The notes under the pieces: generated by a model
Told to the model about the DNA's origin: nothing
Databases searched by the model: none
The model's input: the letters and a program-made list of their open reading frames with translations, nothing else
Shown: positions 1-6,835 of the stretch, one piece after another
Layout: each line of letters starts with the position of its first letter
Numbering within the stretch: the first letter of the stretch is position 1
Assembly (NCBI GenBank): GCA_937925385.1
Contig: CALEWN010000277.1
Coordinates: forward strand, 1 to 12,467
Reading direction: 5' to 3'
DNA from: an uncultured Senegalimassilia sp.
GTDB lineage: Bacteria; Actinomycetota; Coriobacteriia; Coriobacteriales; Eggerthellaceae
DNA: 12,467 nt
Position numbers and translations under genes: made by a program

Positions 1-37
1 TCTTAATCATGCTCAGAATGTTTCCGACCGCCGACAT
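1..37 (-). CDS. Start of a divergent gene of unknown function (partial)
   Basis: Only the first 12 codons are inside the window (reading MSAVGNILSMIK), so no family can be assigned. The call rests on its start signals. On the minus strand an AAGGAGG Shine-Dalgarno (positions 53-47) sits 9 bases before the ATG at 37-35, and a near-consensus sigma70 promoter (108-80) lies just upstream. The gene points away from all others here. Its promoter abuts the broken end of the helicase remnant, so the gene probably belongs to the sequence that replaced the helicase's 5' half. The first residues are mildly hydrophobic, but too few are visible to claim a membrane protein. Confidence 0.55.
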   Translation of the reverse strand, partial: MSAVGNILSMIK

Positions 38-68
38 GCCCACTGCCCTCCTTGCGGGTTGAATGCTC

Positions 69-88
69 ATTGCAATTTCATTATTGCA
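69..88. repeat. ATTGCAAT palindrome and TGCAAT/ATTGCA inverted repeat over the -10 box (possible operator)
   Basis: ATTGCAAT at 69-76 is an 8-base palindrome. TGCAAT (71-76) and ATTGCA (83-88) form a 6-bp inverted repeat with a 6-base spacer. The right arm overlaps the -10 box of the minus-strand promoter and the left arm overlaps its predicted start. This is a sensible place for a repressor to bind, but the arms are short and the role is inferred. Confidence 0.3.
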
Positions 89-108
89 CGTTTGGTATTG
101 ATTATCAA
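80..108 (-). promoter_or_regulatory. Sigma70-type promoter of the divergent minus-strand gene
   Basis: Read on the minus strand, TTGATA (108-103) and AATAAT (85-80) match the -35 and -10 consensus at 5 of 6 bases each, with an optimal 17-base spacer. The predicted start near position 73 gives a leader of about 36 bases carrying the AAGGAGG ribosome binding site. The block is AT-rich against a GC-rich background. It is predicted from sequence only. Confidence 0.5.
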
Positions 109-122
109 CTATTTATTGTGAC

Positions 123-1769
123 ATAGCCTTAAAAAATAACATCGGTACGGTTCATACCTTCCAAGGCAAAGAAGCTGATGAGGTTGTCTTTGTTCTTGGT
201 TGCGACAAGCGTGCTCTCGGTGGTGCAGTGAGATTCGTGAATGCGAATATCGTGAATGTTGCAGCTAGCCGTGCGAAGTATCGTCTTTATATCGTTGGTG
301 ACTATGACGTTTGGAAGGAGAACGATTACATCAAGGCGGCCAAGCGTGAGCTCGATGTTGCCTGGGTGTCTCATTGGAAAAAGAGCCAAGAATGTAAGGG
401 TGAGGAAGCGCGACAAGAACTGAATCGCGCCATAGCATTGCTTCCGCAGGGCGCTTCGATACCAACGATAAGCGACGATGAGGACGGCTTTGCGTCCCAA
501 TCTGGCCAAGAAGTGAGCGAATTTGCTTGGGATACGACGTCGTATCTGAATAATGTGCGAGATGCGCTCGGAAAAGCATATTCGTTTAAAGATTTGCTGA
601 GCAATGATGATTGCAAGGCGTTCGGGTTCGAAACGCTCGATGATTTGGAATCGGCGTTTGCTTGCTGCGCTTCTGGCGAGAAGAATGATCCTAACCTGGT
701 GCTCGATAACCTTGAGCAGGGAATTTTCTTCTATAAGCTGCTTGATGGAGCATCCGAGAGGTTTGATCGGTCGTCGGGTTTGATTATGTTCTGCCGCGCT
801 GCCGAGTTATATCTCCGAGAATTATTGTTGCCTCGTCTGCAGAAAATTGCTCCACACGAGAGCTCGGGAAAGAGAAATAAGCAGGGCCACGTTATCGAGT
901 TGGGCGAATTGGATGAGCAGCAAGCGGGGAAGTTTATGCTTGGCTCATATAAGCCAATTGTCGAGAAATCTATGGATAATCTGGCAAAGTGCTATTCCGC
1001 TGGAGCTAAGACGCTTAACAATGAAGAATTCGGTGATCGATTATCTGTCGATCGGCCAATGCGTGGCAGAAGCAGCATCCCCGAAGGGGAAATGAATCCC
1101 GCGCAACCCGAATGGTGGGGCGCTTTTGCTGGCTCGCTTCAGGGATTTAGTAAGAAACGAAACAACGTATGCCATCCAGGGAAAAGTGTTCAAACAACTG
1201 CCCTTCTGGGTTATTTGTTCTCGTCTTTTTGGGGCAGCGAGCAAGGGAAGAAAGTCGCAATTATGGAGCAGTCTTCTGTCTTCGAGATTCTTAAGCGGGG
1301 ATGTCCGGAGATCGCCGTGGAACCAGACGCTACTGCTGAGAGCGAATTGCCCGTAAATGAGCGCGATGCACTAGAGGGAGGCGGTGCCTCGCTGAACGAG
1401 GGCAAATTTGCAAAAGCGGTTGAAACTGAAAAAGCGGGAGCCGCGCCGCCGCAATCGCTAACGAAATGGAACAAAGAACAAAAGGGGGCTCTTTCTGAGC
1501 TGGCTAAATCGATTCAATTGCCCGGCCAGTGGCAGACGAAATTGCTCGATTTGCTAGTGATGGAAGGATTCTTGGACGATCTTGGTGATAGGGGCCGGAA
1601 GGCTACGCAAAAGGGTCAGGAGTTCGGGATAACGGATAAGCTATTCAAGGAGGATGGACGACCTGGCAAATACAATCCAGAGTTTTCTAGTGAAGCGATA
1701 GACCATATCAAGTCCAATATCAATGATTGGACCTTGCAGATCGATAAAAGCATAAGTCAAAATTCTTAA
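123..1769 (+). pseudogene. 5'-truncated SF1 (Upf1/Dna2-like) helicase remnant with HEPN-like and winged-helix-like C-terminal parts
   Basis: The reading frame is open from 102, after in-frame stops at 60 and 99, to the stop at 1769. Bases 144-173 encode the SF1 motif V pattern GTVHTFQGKE. Bases 255-278 encode NVAASRAK, motif VI with its conserved arginine. The Walker A and B half that must precede them in a working helicase is absent, and the divergent gene stands in its place. No ATG or GTG with a ribosome binding site precedes motif V; the first GTG (228) lies between motifs V and VI. Numbered from that GTG, residues 180-320 are helical and contain R311-NNVC-H316, matching the R-x4-6-H signature of HEPN domains, many of which are RNases. 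Residues 411-495 resemble a winged helix. The stretch is more AT-rich than the genes after 1900. I read it as a broken gene. A window assembled from two joined pieces is the alternative. Confidence 0.75.
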
Positions 1770-1797
1770 TCATAGCATAAGCAAGGTCCTGAGCAAA

Positions 1798-1833
1798 GCC
1801 TCAAAGTACCGCTTGATAGCGGTACTTTGAGGC
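1798..1833 (+). terminator. Perfect 15-bp hairpin after the helicase remnant, probable intrinsic terminator
   Basis: Arms 1798-1812 and 1819-1833 are exact reverse complements around a TTGATA loop (1813-1818). It starts 28 bases after the stop codon. The following CATTTATATTGT is U-rich but interrupted, so termination may be imperfect. The symmetric stem could also serve a convergent transcript. The loop TTGATA and a TATATT at 1838-1843 could act as a promoter for the next gene, but their 19-base spacing is long. Confidence 0.6.
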
Positions 1834-1903
1834 CATTTATATTGTCTCAATTGCTATTCTTTCAATCGTCAGCTCTTAGCAACGGCGAACGAAAGGCTCG
1901 ATT

Positions 1904-2515
1904 ATGACTAACGAAAAGCTCCACCTTAACGGTGCTGATTATCTATCGTTCCAAGGCCATTGGATCAACCTTGAAACCTTTGAAGATGTTCTAGACGAAA
2001 CCCTGCTGAGCGATCTGAACGAGCTTCATGCTAAGAAGCTGTTCAGCGACGGGTTTGACATCGTGTCCATCGCGAAAGAGACCAAGTCCGCGAATCCGGG
2101 TTTGTCCGTCGCCTGCTGCGCGCTGTACTTGAAGTCGATCGGTAGCGGAAAGGACAATGGCAATGTTCTTGCTATCGCCATTTCCGCCAAGCGCAAGCTT
2201 GAGAAGAAACACCCCGCCGCTGACCTTGTTGTCGAGGCCCAGGACGTTATCGACAATGTCGAGAACTACCTGTCCTCCCACCCGCAGTGCAAGACGGCTG
2301 GTTCGGTCGATTTGTCGCTTGCCGGATTGTGCCTGGATGTTGTCGAGCGCGCCATGAAGGGCGCACTGCCTCACGCCGATGGAAACACGGCAGTTGACCA
2401 TCTGCAAAAGGCTGAGGAGTTCATCGATTCCGCTTGTGACCTGGGTGCAAGCGGTTATGCGGTCGCAAGCGTGAAGGGCCGTTTCGCCAAGCTGGCGGAA
2501 AAAGCCGGCATGTAG
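1904..2515 (+). CDS. Conserved-looking cytosolic protein of unknown function, 203 aa
   Basis: I do not recognise this family. The ATG at 1904 is supported by GAAAGG (1891-1896) with 7 bases of spacing, and codon use is GC-rich and regular, which argues for a real gene. The product has no signal peptide and no convincing membrane segment. It appears mostly helical. Residues 1-45 are acidic, a segment around 70-80 holds a Cys-Cys pair (ACCALYL), and a hydrophobic helix follows around 140-155. No catalytic signature stands out. It is a stand-alone gene, with hairpins on both sides and 142 bases before the surface-protein gene. An upstream promoter could use TTGATA (1813) and TATATT (1838), but this is weak. 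It may be element cargo. I make no functional claim. Confidence 0.7.
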   Translation: MTNEKLHLNGADYLSFQGHWINLETFEDVLDETLLSDLNELHAKKLFSDGFDIVSIAKETKSANPGLSVACCALYLKSIGSGKDNGNVLAIAISAKRKLEKKHPAADLVVEAQDVIDNVENYLSSHPQCKTAGSVDLSLAGLCLDVVERAMKGALPHADGNTAVDHLQKAEEFIDSACDLGASGYAVASVKGRFAKLAEKAGM

Positions 2516-2520
2516 TTTTA

Positions 2521-2554
2521 CCTAGGCCGAATTGCGGGACAGCGGTCGGCCTGG
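2521..2554 (+). terminator. Weak stem-loop after the 203-aa gene, possible terminator
   Basis: AGGCCGA (2524-2530) pairs with TCGGCCT (2546-2552). One G-U and one C-G pair extend it to about 9 bp around a 15-base loop. The following ATTGTTCT is only moderately U-rich. The remainder of the 2516-2657 gap shows no further gene and no clear promoter. Confidence 0.35.
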
Positions 2555-2647
2555 ATTGTTCTAACTGTCCATTTCCTTATCACAAACAGACGCTTTAAAA
2601 GCTTGGCGAATGCCCGGCCTAGATAGCTGTTGTCAAAATCGACTCAC

Positions 2648-2652
2648 GGAGG
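2648..2652 (+). promoter_or_regulatory. Ribosome binding site that fixes the surface-protein start
   Basis: GGAGG lies 5 bases before the ATG at 2658. The frame also has an ATG at 2610, but nothing like a ribosome binding site precedes it, and it would add 16 residues ahead of a normal basic signal-peptide N-region. The 2658 start is therefore preferred. Confidence 0.75.
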
Positions 2653-2657
2653 TCAAC

Positions 2658-5600
2658 ATGCGTAACAACACGAACTCTTTTTCCGACGGCAATCGTTCTG
2701 CCAAGCGGGTGCTTGGTGCTGGGTCTCGGGTGGGGATGGCCGCGCTGATCGCCGCCAGCGCAGTTTCGCCGGCTGTAAGCGCTGCGGCTGCGTTCGCGGA
2801 TGAGATTCCTGGGGCTGACGGAACCGACACTTCGCTCACGCAGGCCGGTCAGGCTTCTGAGCGGCAGCAGAAGGCTGATGACAAGCTGGCCTCCGAGGAG
2901 AACCTGACAGTCAAACAGGCTGCGCGAGAGCAGGCTGCGCAAGGAGCCGCTGATGCTCGCGGCGAACTCGAGGCTGCTCAGGGTTCCGTGAACGAAATCC
3001 AAACGGTCATCGATAGCGCGCAGTCCGAGGCGGATGCGGCCAAGATGGCGGCTCTGGAAAACACGCTCGCCACTGCCCAGGCGGCGCTTGACGCGGCCGA
3101 AGCGGCGCAAAGCAAGAGCTCGGCAGCAGCTGCAGCCGAGAAAGATGCCGCCACCGCTCTTGCTGCCGCGCAGGAGAGCGCCGCTGCGAAACAGCTGGCC
3201 GCCGATCAGGCCGCCGATGCGTTTGCGAAGGCACAGCAAGCTTACGAAGCCGCCGGTGGCGGTGAGGAACTCGAAACTTCCGAAGCTGCGCTTGCCGCTG
3301 CTCAGGATGTCAAGACCAAGGCTGAAGCCGAGCTTGCACACGCAAAGCAGGCCCAACAGGATGCCGAGGCGGCTTTGGAGTCCGCTCGCCAGGCCGCGCA
3401 GTCCGATGCCGGTGCCGTTGCGGCCGCCCAGCAGCAGATTGAAGCCGCTCAGGCTCAACTTGCATCTGCCAACGCGGAGCTTGCTGCTGCGAATGCGGGT
3501 CTGACCCGCGTTGAAGCCGGTGGGGAATCGGATCAGGTCGAGGCAGCGAAGGCAAAGGTCGTCGCTTGCGAGCGGGTGGTCGCCATCGCTCAAAGCGAAG
3601 CGGATTCGGCGGCGTCTGCAGCAATCGCAGCCCAGGGCGTCGCCGATGCTTCCGCCCAGGCTCAGGCAGAGGCTGAGAAGGCGCTTTTGGTCGCGAAAGA
3701 CATCCAAGCTTCCCGGTCCCAATCGGTGACCGATGCGAATGCTCAGGTCGCGGCAGCGCAGAATGCCCTTGATGAGGCTATCCGAGTGGGCAACTTGAAT
3801 GCGCAGGCCCTTGCTGACGCCAAGGCGGGCTTGCAGGCGGCAAGCAAGGCGGCTGCCGATGCGCGGGCTGCTGCCGAAGCCGCCAACGCCGAAGCCGCTA
3901 CGGCCCAGGCTGCCTACGATACCGCCGCGCAGGCCCTTGCTGATGCGAATGCCGAACTTGGCAAGTACACCGAGCTTGCCAAGAGGGGCAGCCTCGGCTT
4001 CTTCGAGGAAATTGGCGCCACTACTGCCGTGAAGTGGCTTACCGACCCGGCGAGCACGTCCGGCCTCGGCGAAGGCTGCGGCACGACCATGGAGAACCTT
4101 GGCGATTCCAAGTCCGCCATGTCGTTGGACAACATGAAGTGCGCCTTGGAGACCATGGCGAAAGTCAACGATCTTCGTCGCGAAAACGGTCGCTCCGAGC
4201 TGCGCGTTTACTCGGCGATCATGGCCGCTTCGCAGATCAACCTCAACTATACGGCAAGCCACAAGCCTTTCTACCATGCTCCGAGCAAATACCCGTATGG
4301 CGAAAACCTTGCTGCCGGCTACAAGGATCCCTTCGTCGGCTGGTACGACAAGGAGAAGGTCCACTACGACAAGGACATGGCGGACGGTGTGTTGGATGGC
4401 TACGACGCTGATGGCAACAAGGTCGGCAACTGCGGCCATTACTTCAACATCCTGGAAACTGGATACACCCACTACGGATGCGCGTCTATCGCTTCCCGTT
4501 GGTTCCATTTGCAGGATTTTGACAGCATCGAGGGGTTCAAGCGCCTTGTCACCGACGACGAGTATGTCGAGGGGCACGAGATCCTAGGGGTGGGTCCTAA
4601 CGGCGAATACTACCGCGAGGATGGCAAGCCGTGGACCTGTCACTGGGAGGTGGTCACGCCTGACGATTATCTGCGCGAGAAGTACGGCGACCGCTCGTAC
4701 TCCGCTGAGGAGTATTACTCCTTGTTCATGAAGTACTACAACAAGGTGTACGGCACGCTCGACCCCAGCTATCAGCAGGCCGTCGACGACGCGAAGGCTG
4801 CGCTTGAAGCCGCGCAGGCAAAGGCGAGTGCGGCAAATGCGGCTTCCGCTGAGAAGGCTGCCGCGGAAACGGCGGCCAAGCAGGCAGTTGCTAGCGCGCA
4901 GACGGCAGTTTCCGCCGATGCGCAGAAGAAGGCCGCTGCGCAGACGGCTCTGTCGAATGCGCAGGCGCAGGCGGGCGATGCTCAGGTTCAGCTTGATGCG
5001 GCGAATGCCGAAGTTGCCGGCAAGAAGGTCATTGCGGACGCGTCGGCGAAGCGTGCTGCATCCGATGCGGCGGCCTTGGCGGGTGCCAAGCAGGCTGCCG
5101 CTGCAGCGAGCGCGCAGCTCAAGGCTGCGCAGGAAGAGCTGTCCGATGTTCGCCAGGCACTCTACGACGTGTCGTCGGACGAGCTCAAGACCGCGCAAAG
5201 GCGCGTTGCTGCCGCTCAGGCGGCGCTGGCTTCCGCTCAGGCAAGCGCTGATGCGAAGAACTACGCCCTTGTTGCGGCGCAGGTGCTGGCGGCAAAGCAT
5301 GCCGCCGAGGAATCGAACGCCCAGGCAGCGTTCGACAAGGCGGAAGCCGTCGCGTCCACGGCCCAGGCAGCGGCGCACGAGGCTTCGACCAACGTTGGCG
5401 CAGCTCAGGTTCGCGTCGATGCAATCAAGCCGCTTTTCGCCTCCGTGAACGCCGCGCAGGCTGCTTCCGATGCGGCGGCCAATGAGCTCTCCGCCGCAAA
5501 AACCGCGGAAGCGGATGCGCAAGCTGCGTTGGATGCTGCGCAAACCGGCGCAAGGCAAGCTGCAGCTGACCTTGCGACAGCGCAAGAGCGTGCCGACCAC

Positions 5601-6134
5601 CTGGGGCGTTTTGCGTCTGATGCCGCTGCGCGCTCTGCGGCAAGCTTCGAAGCCGCATGGCAGGCGGGGACGTTCGGCAGCGAGTGGATTTCCGCAAACG
5701 CCGCCGACCTTGAGGCGATGCTTGTCGAAAAGCGCGCCGTTTACAACAGGGCGCTGGCTGCGAAAACCTCGGCCGAACAGCGTCTTGCCGGCGCTCAAGA
5801 GAACCTTGCCGTGAAGCAGGCGGCATACGACAAGGCTGCGGCAACGTTGGCGCAGGCGGAGGCCGAACTTGCCGATGCCCGGGCTTGGTATGACCGTACG
5901 CATCCGGCGTCGGTCCATCAGACGATCGAGGCCGAAGCGGCTGCGTATCTCGCTGTTGATGCCAAGGTGGCCAACGCCAAACACGCCGCGAATGCCGAGG
6001 GCGACGGTTCTGTGCTCGTACAAACCGGCGATCCGGTCGGCGAAGTGTTCTGGATCGGCGGCGTGGCCTTCGTGGCCGCAGGCGTCGCGATCGGCGCGTC
6101 CGCCGCGTGCCGCCGTCGCGCGAACGCCGAGTAG
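2658..6134 (+). CDS. Cell-wall surface protein: CAP/SCP domain between two Ala-rich coiled coils, 1158 aa
   Basis: Residues 1-47 form a signal peptide: a basic start with RSAKR, a hydrophobic core, and likely cleavage after AFA before DE. Residues about 55-440 and 703-1110 are very Ala-, Gln- and Glu-rich repeats of coiled-coil type, suited to a long stalk. Between them, residues about 490-625 match the CAP/SCP (cysteine-rich secretory, antigen 5, PR-1) fold: a helical start with MAKVNDLRRENG, H535/H540, YGEN with E549, a WYDKEK segment, and NCGHYFNI with H594. CAP domains are secreted and their bacterial roles are poorly known. The C-terminus has LVQTG (1120-1124), a hydrophobic segment (about 1130-1150) and RRR, the layout of a sortase substrate with V where LPXTG has P. 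It is likely anchored to the wall and acts in adhesion or contact, perhaps aiding conjugation. No sortase is in the window. Confidence 0.88.
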   Translation: MRNNTNSFSDGNRSAKRVLGAGSRVGMAALIAASAVSPAVSAAAAFADEIPGADGTDTSLTQAGQASERQQKADDKLASEENLTVKQAAREQAAQGAADARGELEAAQGSVNEIQTVIDSAQSEADAAKMAALENTLATAQAALDAAEAAQSKSSAAAAAEKDAATALAAAQESAAAKQLAADQAADAFAKAQQAYEAAGGGEELETSEAALAAAQDVKTKAEAELAHAKQAQQDAEAALESARQAAQSDAGAVAAAQQQIEAAQAQLASANAELAAANAGLTRVEAGGESDQVEAAKAKVVACERVVAIAQSEADSAASAAIAAQGVADASAQAQAEAEKALLVAKDIQASRSQSVTDANAQVAAAQNALDEAIRVGNLNAQALADAKAGLQAASKAAADARAAAEAANAEAATAQAAYDTAAQALADANAELGKYTELAKRGSLGFFEEIGATTAVKWLTDPASTSGLGEGCGTTMENLGDSKSAMSLDNMKCALETMAKVNDLRRENGRSELRVYSAIMAASQINLNYTASHKPFYHAPSKYPYGENLAAGYKDPFVGWYDKEKVHYDKDMADGVLDGYDADGNKVGNCGHYFNILETGYTHYGCASIASRWFHLQDFDSIEGFKRLVTDDEYVEGHEILGVGPNGEYYREDGKPWTCHWEVVTPDDYLREKYGDRSYSAEEYYSLFMKYYNKVYGTLDPSYQQAVDDAKAALEAAQAKASAANAASAEKAAAETAAKQAVASAQTAVSADAQKKAAAQTALSNAQAQAGDAQVQLDAANAEVAGKKVIADASAKRAASDAAALAGAKQAAAAASAQLKAAQEELSDVRQALYDVSSDELKTAQRRVAAAQAALASAQASADAKNYALVAAQVLAAKHAAEESNAQAAFDKAEAVASTAQAAAHEASTNVGAAQVRVDAIKPLFASVNAAQAASDAAANELSAAKTAEADAQAALDAAQTGARQAAADLATAQERADHLGRFASDAAARSAASFEAAWQAGTFGSEWISANAADLEAMLVEKRAVYNRALAAKTSAEQRLAGAQENLAVKQAAYDKAAATLAQAEAELADARAWYDRTHPASVHQTIEAEAAAYLAVDAKVANAKHAANAEGDGSVLVQTGDPVGEVFWIGGVAFVAAGVAIGASAACRRRANAE

Positions 6135-6178
6135 CGCGCTGCCGCTGCGCCTCGCCTCGCCAAGTTCCCACAACCTAT

Positions 6179-6204
6179 GCCCGGCTGCATTTCCGCAGCC
6201 GGGC
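6179..6204 (+). promoter_or_regulatory. GC-rich leader hairpin just before the ClpP-like gene
   Basis: GCCCGGCTGC (6179-6188) and GCAGCCGGGC (6195-6204) are perfect 10-bp complementary arms around ATTTCC. No U-tract follows, and the ribosome binding site AAAGGA (6211-6216) begins only 6 bases downstream. It could end surface-gene transcripts by a weak or U-independent route, or shape translation or stability of the four-gene mRNA. The remainder of the 6135-6223 gap shows nothing else. Confidence 0.5.
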
Positions 6205-6223
6205 CTTCCGAAAGGACTTCAAT

Positions 6224-6835
6224 ATGCAACAACCAGCCATTATGCGGAAGACCTCGCACGGCACCAACTGGACCACGCCCGAAAGCGAGTTGTTCGCCGA
6301 GCGCGCCGTTGCGATCAACGGTCCGATCAACGCGGAAACGGCGATGGCGGCGATTTTGCAGCTGCGTTACCTGGGCAGAAGCTCGGATGATCCCGTTACA
6401 CTGCTGATCAACTCGCCAGGTGGGTCGGTTTCCGACGCCATGGCCGTCATCGACTTTATGTGCGGCATGCGCTCCCCGATTCGTACGCATGCGCTCGGCG
6501 TCGCCGCAAGCATGGCGGCGGTCATCCTGGCGTGCGGCGAACCCGGCTTTCGGTCAGCTGCCCCGCATGCGGACATCCTGGTACATCAACCGATGTCGGG
6601 CATTAGCGGGCAGGTGAGCGATATCGAAATCGCCGCTCGTTCCGTCATCAGGAAGAAGGAGATGCTAGCAGGCGTGCTAGCTGAAGCTACGGGGCGCGGA
6701 CTTGAGGCTATCGAGGCAGCAACCGATCGCGATACCTGGTTGACACCGGACGAGGCGAAATCGTTCGGGATCATCGACCGCGTTTCCGCGGATTGGGATT
6801 ACGAGGGGGTGCGCTGCGATGGCCAGGCGCGTTGA
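6224..6835 (+). CDS. ClpP-like serine protease (peptidase S14), 203 aa
   Basis: The product has the ClpP/crotonase fold signature: INSPGGSVSDAMAVIDFM, then GVAASMAAVILACG, then ILVHQPMSG, then TDRDTWLTPDEAKSFGIIDRV. The catalytic triad is intact as S96, H121 and D170, one less than mature E. coli ClpP S97/H122/D171, so spacing is conserved and the enzyme should be active. ClpP forms barrel-shaped tetradecamers that degrade proteins fed by an AAA+ unfoldase. No ClpX, ClpA or ClpC is encoded here, so it would borrow a host unfoldase or act alone. The chosen ATG has AAAGGA 7 bases upstream; an in-frame ATG at 6107 lies inside the previous gene and is rejected. It opens a four-gene overlapping operon with a VirD4-type ATPase, so it is probably an element-specific protease and not the housekeeping clpP. 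Confidence 0.88.
   Translation: MQQPAIMRKTSHGTNWTTPESELFAERAVAINGPINAETAMAAILQLRYLGRSSDDPVTLLINSPGGSVSDAMAVIDFMCGMRSPIRTHALGVAASMAAVILACGEPGFRSAAPHADILVHQPMSGISGQVSDIEIAARSVIRKKEMLAGVLAEATGRGLEAIEAATDRDTWLTPDEAKSFGIIDRVSADWDYEGVRCDGQAR

Noticed and set aside
129..509. Minus-strand frame opposite the helicase remnant
   Set aside because: It runs antisense to helicase motifs V and VI and has no supporting start signals.
1..1773. Direct repeat TCTTAATCAT at 1-10 and 1764-1773, considered as element ends or att sites
   Set aside because: Ten-base matches are expected by chance many times in 12 kb; one copy lies within the minus-strand coding start and the other over the remnant's stop, with no integrase or tRNA nearby.
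2483..2610. Inverted repeat TTCGCCAAGC (2483-2492) and GCTTGGCGAA (2601-2610)
   Set aside because: One arm is inside the 203-aa coding sequence and the arms are 108 bases apart, so it is probably chance.
2610..2657. Earlier ATG at 2610 for the surface protein
   Set aside because: It has no ribosome binding site and would put 16 odd residues before a normal signal peptide.
2900..6000. Recurring GCTCAGGC/GCGCAGGC-type words, considered as a DNA repeat array or CRISPR
   Set aside because: They are irregularly spaced and follow the Ala-Gln-Ala coding pattern of the coiled coils; there are no identical repeats with spacers.
2619..6173. Two very long minus-strand reading frames (2619-4577 and 4584-6173) opposite the surface-protein gene
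   Set aside because: They are shadows of Ala/Gln/Glu-rich codons, give Arg/Leu/Gly-rich nonsense, lack ribosome binding sites, and lie opposite a protein with clear domains.
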